DNA of 64,000 bases from Duncaniella sp. Lineage in GTDB: Bacteria > Bacteroidota > Bacteroidia > Bacteroidales > Muribaculaceae. The translations under genes and the position numbers were made by a program. Shown piece by piece: positions 61,622 through 64,000 of the stretch. The first letter of the stretch is position 1; each line of letters begins with the position of its first letter. Under the pieces are notes generated by a model. That model saw nothing but the letters and a program-made list of their open reading frames with translations. It did no database searches and had not been told where the DNA came from. The stretch covers positions 1 through 64,000 of the forward strand of contig JAIDUB010000110.1 of assembly GCA_029060405.1 (NCBI GenBank), given 5' to 3'.

Positions 61622-61711
61622 AGCGGTATATTCTTACTTGAAATTTTCTGCAAAATTGCAAAAAAAAATCCATATATAAAAATAATGTTAAACCGCCGGA
61701 CATAAACAAAC

Positions 61712-61742
61712 CGCTACCCACCTGATATTCAAGCGGGTAGCG
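61712..61742 (-). terminator. Hairpin terminator downstream of the CotH-like gene pair
   Basis: CGCTACCC and GGGTAGCG form an 8-bp stem. On the minus strand it is followed by GTTTGTTTATG, a moderate T-rich tail. Confidence 0.5.
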
Positions 61743-61766
61743 TTGTTACAATTTATTACCTCAACA

Positions 61767-61985
61767 TCAGAAAAGCGTGCTGCTGAGGCGGTTGAGGGCG
61801 GCCACCTTGTCGCAGGCGCGTATGAGGAATTGACACATAGACATAGAAGATCTATAGAAGCAAGTTTTATTCCATTTGTACTTACATTTATCGCTATGTC
61901 TATGTCCGGTCAGTTTTAGCCCTCCGGCAAAGACTGCTTCTACCACTTCATCGCCGGGGCATTCATGAATACAGCCCCATTTTCC
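61767..61985 (-). other. Open frame without start codon; possible 3' remnant of a gene
   Basis: The minus strand is open for 72 codons and ends RACDKVAALNRLSSTLF and TGA. The last 17 codons use the GC-rich codon pattern of real genes here, while the upstream part does not and contains an inverted repeat (ACATAGACATAG at 61835 against CTATGTCTATGT at 61894). There is no start codon at the 5' end. It may be the tail of a deleted gene. The rest of the gap 61622-62028 holds nothing else I can support. Confidence 0.3.
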
Positions 61986-62028
61986 TCAATATTTCCGGCT
62001 TATATTACAATTCACATAACTGATCGTA

Positions 62029-63471
62029 TCAGAATCGGCCTTCGTCCACTGCCTGCTGCATGGCGTCGACTCGGCGCATTATCCAATCTTTCAGCTCTGC
62101 TACATTGAGGCGGTTATCAAACGCCGAGCGGGGCTTTTTAATCCATTGCGGATTGTCGAATGTTTCCGGCCAACGAAGGCCGTCGAGACGTGCACCTGGT
62201 TCGATTAACGATGAATATGAATCGATCCACTCCAGTAATTCGGGATATATGGTTGACTTGAAATATTCAAACCGCTCTTTATACAATGGCAGGAATTTTG
62301 GACTGCAGCTGATGCAATACAGCAGTGAATTGAGCCACACGGTTTTATTTATAGGAGCTTCTGTCGCATCGGGCTTGCCACCATAGGAAAGTATATTGAA
62401 TGAAATGTCAAAGTCCCATGCCGGCCCTATTTTATACTTGAAATCTTCGCCCGGTGCTTCCTTATAAAGATAGCAGCTCTTGGGGAAGCCTATCTCGTTG
62501 TTACGGGCAAAGTTATAAAGTAGAATATAATCGACAGCCGAATTCATATCAAAATATTTTTCAACTTCACCCTCTCCCGGTGCAAGTTGGCGACCGGCTT
62601 CAAACGCATCACCTGCTTGCTCGGCAACGGCTTCAGCTTTGTTGAAATCGGTTTCCCAAGTTGCAAGTCGCTCATCGGGTGAAGGTCCGTCGGGGTAATC
62701 CACGGCGAGTTCATCGAAATCGGGATCCTTTATCATCACGGGCAATTTGTGTATGGCGGAACGGAACTTATAAGGCTCGTCATACTCATTACTCATTTCT
62801 ATGAGCACGCCTGCAGACTCGTCGATATCAACCGACGTCTTGTTAATACCGATCTTATCGGTAAGCAGATACATGCCGGCAAACTTGCCATTGACCCACA
62901 CCTGACATGGCATAAAGTCGACGGCACTTGATATGCCCAACTTCTGCGCTACCCACAGAGCGGTGGCATTGCGCATAAGCGACTGGTCGCTATAGTCGGC
63001 CAGAAGCACATAACTCTTGGCTTTATCGAAGCCGCATATGGAAGTTTTCTTGTCGAATTTCAGCCTCATAGGCTTCTTGGGCAAAGACCATGTGGAGTTA
63101 CCACGGCCTTTTACATTAAGAAGTAATCCTTCCGACGATTCAGTATATCCCGAGCCGTCGACATCGAGCTGCGCCCGGATATATGTTTCCTTATCAGTCA
63201 CCCATTCGGCGTCGGGATTGTCAGGAAAGGTAAAGTGAAGCACCGGAACATCTACGCTTCTTACCGAGATCGAATCTATCGCAGAAAGAGAAAGTGATTC
63301 ATTGCCGAATTTCACAATCGTGTCGGTATTGTTTACTTCGTGGAGAAGTTCTGCTGAGCCATCTGCACTCAACTGATTGAACCTGCCATCATTTCGATAA
63401 ACGTAAATTTTGTGAGCCGCAACATCTAAAAGTGCGACTAAAGTAAGCAACAGTATATACAGTCTTTTCAT
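62029..63471 (-). CDS. Secreted CotH-like protein kinase family protein
   Basis: This 480-residue protein has a signal peptide (1-19). An N-terminal segment (about 30-110) is followed by a CotH domain: LLNVKGRGNSTWSLPKKPMRLKF, GMYLLTDKIGINKTSVDID, DYILLYNFARNNEIGFPKSCYLYKE and IGPAWDFDISFN, the last holding the metal-binding WDFD motif. CotH proteins are atypical kinases that phosphorylate spore-coat or surface proteins. In Bacteroidales they are exported and their substrates are unknown. It overlaps the upstream 158-residue secreted protein by 4 bp, a possible partner or substrate. Confidence 0.88.
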   Translation of the reverse strand: MKRLYILLLTLVALLDVAAHKIYVYRNDGRFNQLSADGSAELLHEVNNTDTIVKFGNESLSLSAIDSISVRSVDVPVLHFTFPDNPDAEWVTDKETYIRAQLDVDGSGYTESSEGLLLNVKGRGNSTWSLPKKPMRLKFDKKTSICGFDKAKSYVLLADYSDQSLMRNATALWVAQKLGISSAVDFMPCQVWVNGKFAGMYLLTDKIGINKTSVDIDESAGVLIEMSNEYDEPYKFRSAIHKLPVMIKDPDFDELAVDYPDGPSPDERLATWETDFNKAEAVAEQAGDAFEAGRQLAPGEGEVEKYFDMNSAVDYILLYNFARNNEIGFPKSCYLYKEAPGEDFKYKIGPAWDFDISFNILSYGGKPDATEAPINKTVWLNSLLYCISCSPKFLPLYKERFEYFKSTIYPELLEWIDSYSSLIEPGARLDGLRWPETFDNPQWIKKPRSAFDNRLNVAELKDWIMRRVDAMQQAVDEGRF

Positions 63472-63944
63472 CTGATTGCAAATTTAAATGCCGAGCTGGA
63501 GTCAACGGTTATGATCGCAACTCCTGCCGGGAGTGAATTTTTAGGAATGAACAAGTTATCTGTCATTTGATACGTCATAATCACGCGGCCTGCGGTATCA
63601 GCCACATCAATGCGATGCCGGCCTTCGGCATTTACTTCGATTCCTGAAAGAGTGAAGGTAAACACTGGAGCCTGCTTAACATCAATCTCCTCAACCTCGG
63701 AAGAGTCTAATTTGATATATGAAAGACGGCTCACGCTGTCAAGCGAATATATCGTTGAATCATCAAGGGATGCAACAGTCATTTCCGAGTCGCCAAAGGT
63801 CACTTTCAATCCATTGCTTACATTAATCTTTGCAATCTCACCCGATTTAAAATGAATCACCATATGGGTTTCAGCATGGCCTCGCATACCTACGACAGCC
63901 AAGATCATTACTGCTGCCACGATGCGGATAAAGGATTTATACAT
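63468..63944 (-). CDS. Small secreted protein co-transcribed with CotH-like gene
   Basis: This 158-residue protein has a signal peptide (about 1-24, ending RGHAE). The N-terminal half (HMVIHFKSGEIAKINVSNGLKVTF and SLDSVSRLSYIKL) resembles the start of its CotH neighbour (LSAIDSISVRS). The second half, from about 95 (VFTFTLSGIEVNAEGRHRIDVAD to VDSSSAFKFAIR), resembles a type IX secretion sorting domain. It may be a surface substrate or chaperone for the CotH kinase. It overlaps that gene by 4 bp. Confidence 0.72.
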   Translation of the reverse strand: MYKSFIRIVAAVMILAVVGMRGHAETHMVIHFKSGEIAKINVSNGLKVTFGDSEMTVASLDDSTIYSLDSVSRLSYIKLDSSEVEEIDVKQAPVFTFTLSGIEVNAEGRHRIDVADTAGRVIMTYQMTDNLFIPKNSLPAGVAIITVDSSSAFKFAIR

Positions 63945-64000
63945 AGCTGTTTTTCAAAATATAAAAATATGTGCAAATTTAAAGCAATTAATTGATTTCA

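Overview
The window is a chromosomal segment of a Bacteroidales gut-type bacterium. The sequence evidence is: Bacteroidetes-type promoters (TTTG or TTG, about 20 bp, then TAnnTTTG) at many genes, almost no Shine-Dalgarno sites, a fused LpxC/FabZ, a short MenE, GldH and PorT-like proteins, DUF4493/PCMD lipoproteins, and the gene orders purH-mreBCD-mrdA-rodA and zapA-(6S)-rny-ricT-gldH. A Muribaculaceae-like placement fits the moderately high GC and gene content, but it is an inference.

Layout. 1-7.8 kb: two tandem tRNA-Val genes, a palindromic repeat element, an NhaC-type antiporter, and an Asn/Gln catabolic cluster (ansA, an MFS carrier, glsA) divergent from a porin. 7.8-14 kb: a three-gene operon of DUF4493/PCMD surface lipoproteins. 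14.4-19.1 kb: housekeeping genes (rplY, pth, S4 protein, menE, ridA, yihY) and tRNA-Glu. 19.2-28.4 kb: a GH31 glycosidase followed by a dead gene, a small secreted protein, a WYL regulator, a 1193-residue secreted beta-rich protein with a T9SS-like tail, and an AAA/DUF4143 ATPase. 28.5-33.6 kb: a six-gene run beginning with the two glycine-lipid acyltransferases and galE. 33.6-44.4 kb: LysM and PorT-like envelope genes, zapA, a likely 6S RNA, RNase Y, RicT, GldH, a frameshifted DUF1648 gene, an HxlR/NTF2 divergent locus, and pyrE. 44.5-53.7 kb: tRNA-Pro, a secreted bile-salt-hydrolase-type enzyme, and the rod-shape operon with purH. 53.8-58.3 kb: an AT-rich accessory island. 58.4-61.6 kb: the lipid A genes lpxD, lpxC/fabZ and lpxA. 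61.7-64 kb: a CotH-like kinase and a co-transcribed secreted protein.

The most unusual region is the island between purH and lpxA. It encodes a protein in which an N-terminal SLOG/DUF2493-like nucleotide-sensing domain is fused to sigma-70 regions 1.2 and 2, with no regions 3 or 4. The next gene downstream encodes a protein with a PD-(D/E)XK-like motif. The same island holds a DUF4143 ATPase whose promoter sits inside four identical 14-bp repeats spaced exactly 32 bp apart, a large inverted-repeat locus with its own strong promoter, and a 297-bp MITE-like element made of five consecutive hairpins. These may form a nucleotide-signal-controlled transcription or defence module. That function is inferred from domains and context, not shown.

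Most long antisense ORFs in the track are shadows of GC-rich genes and were left out.
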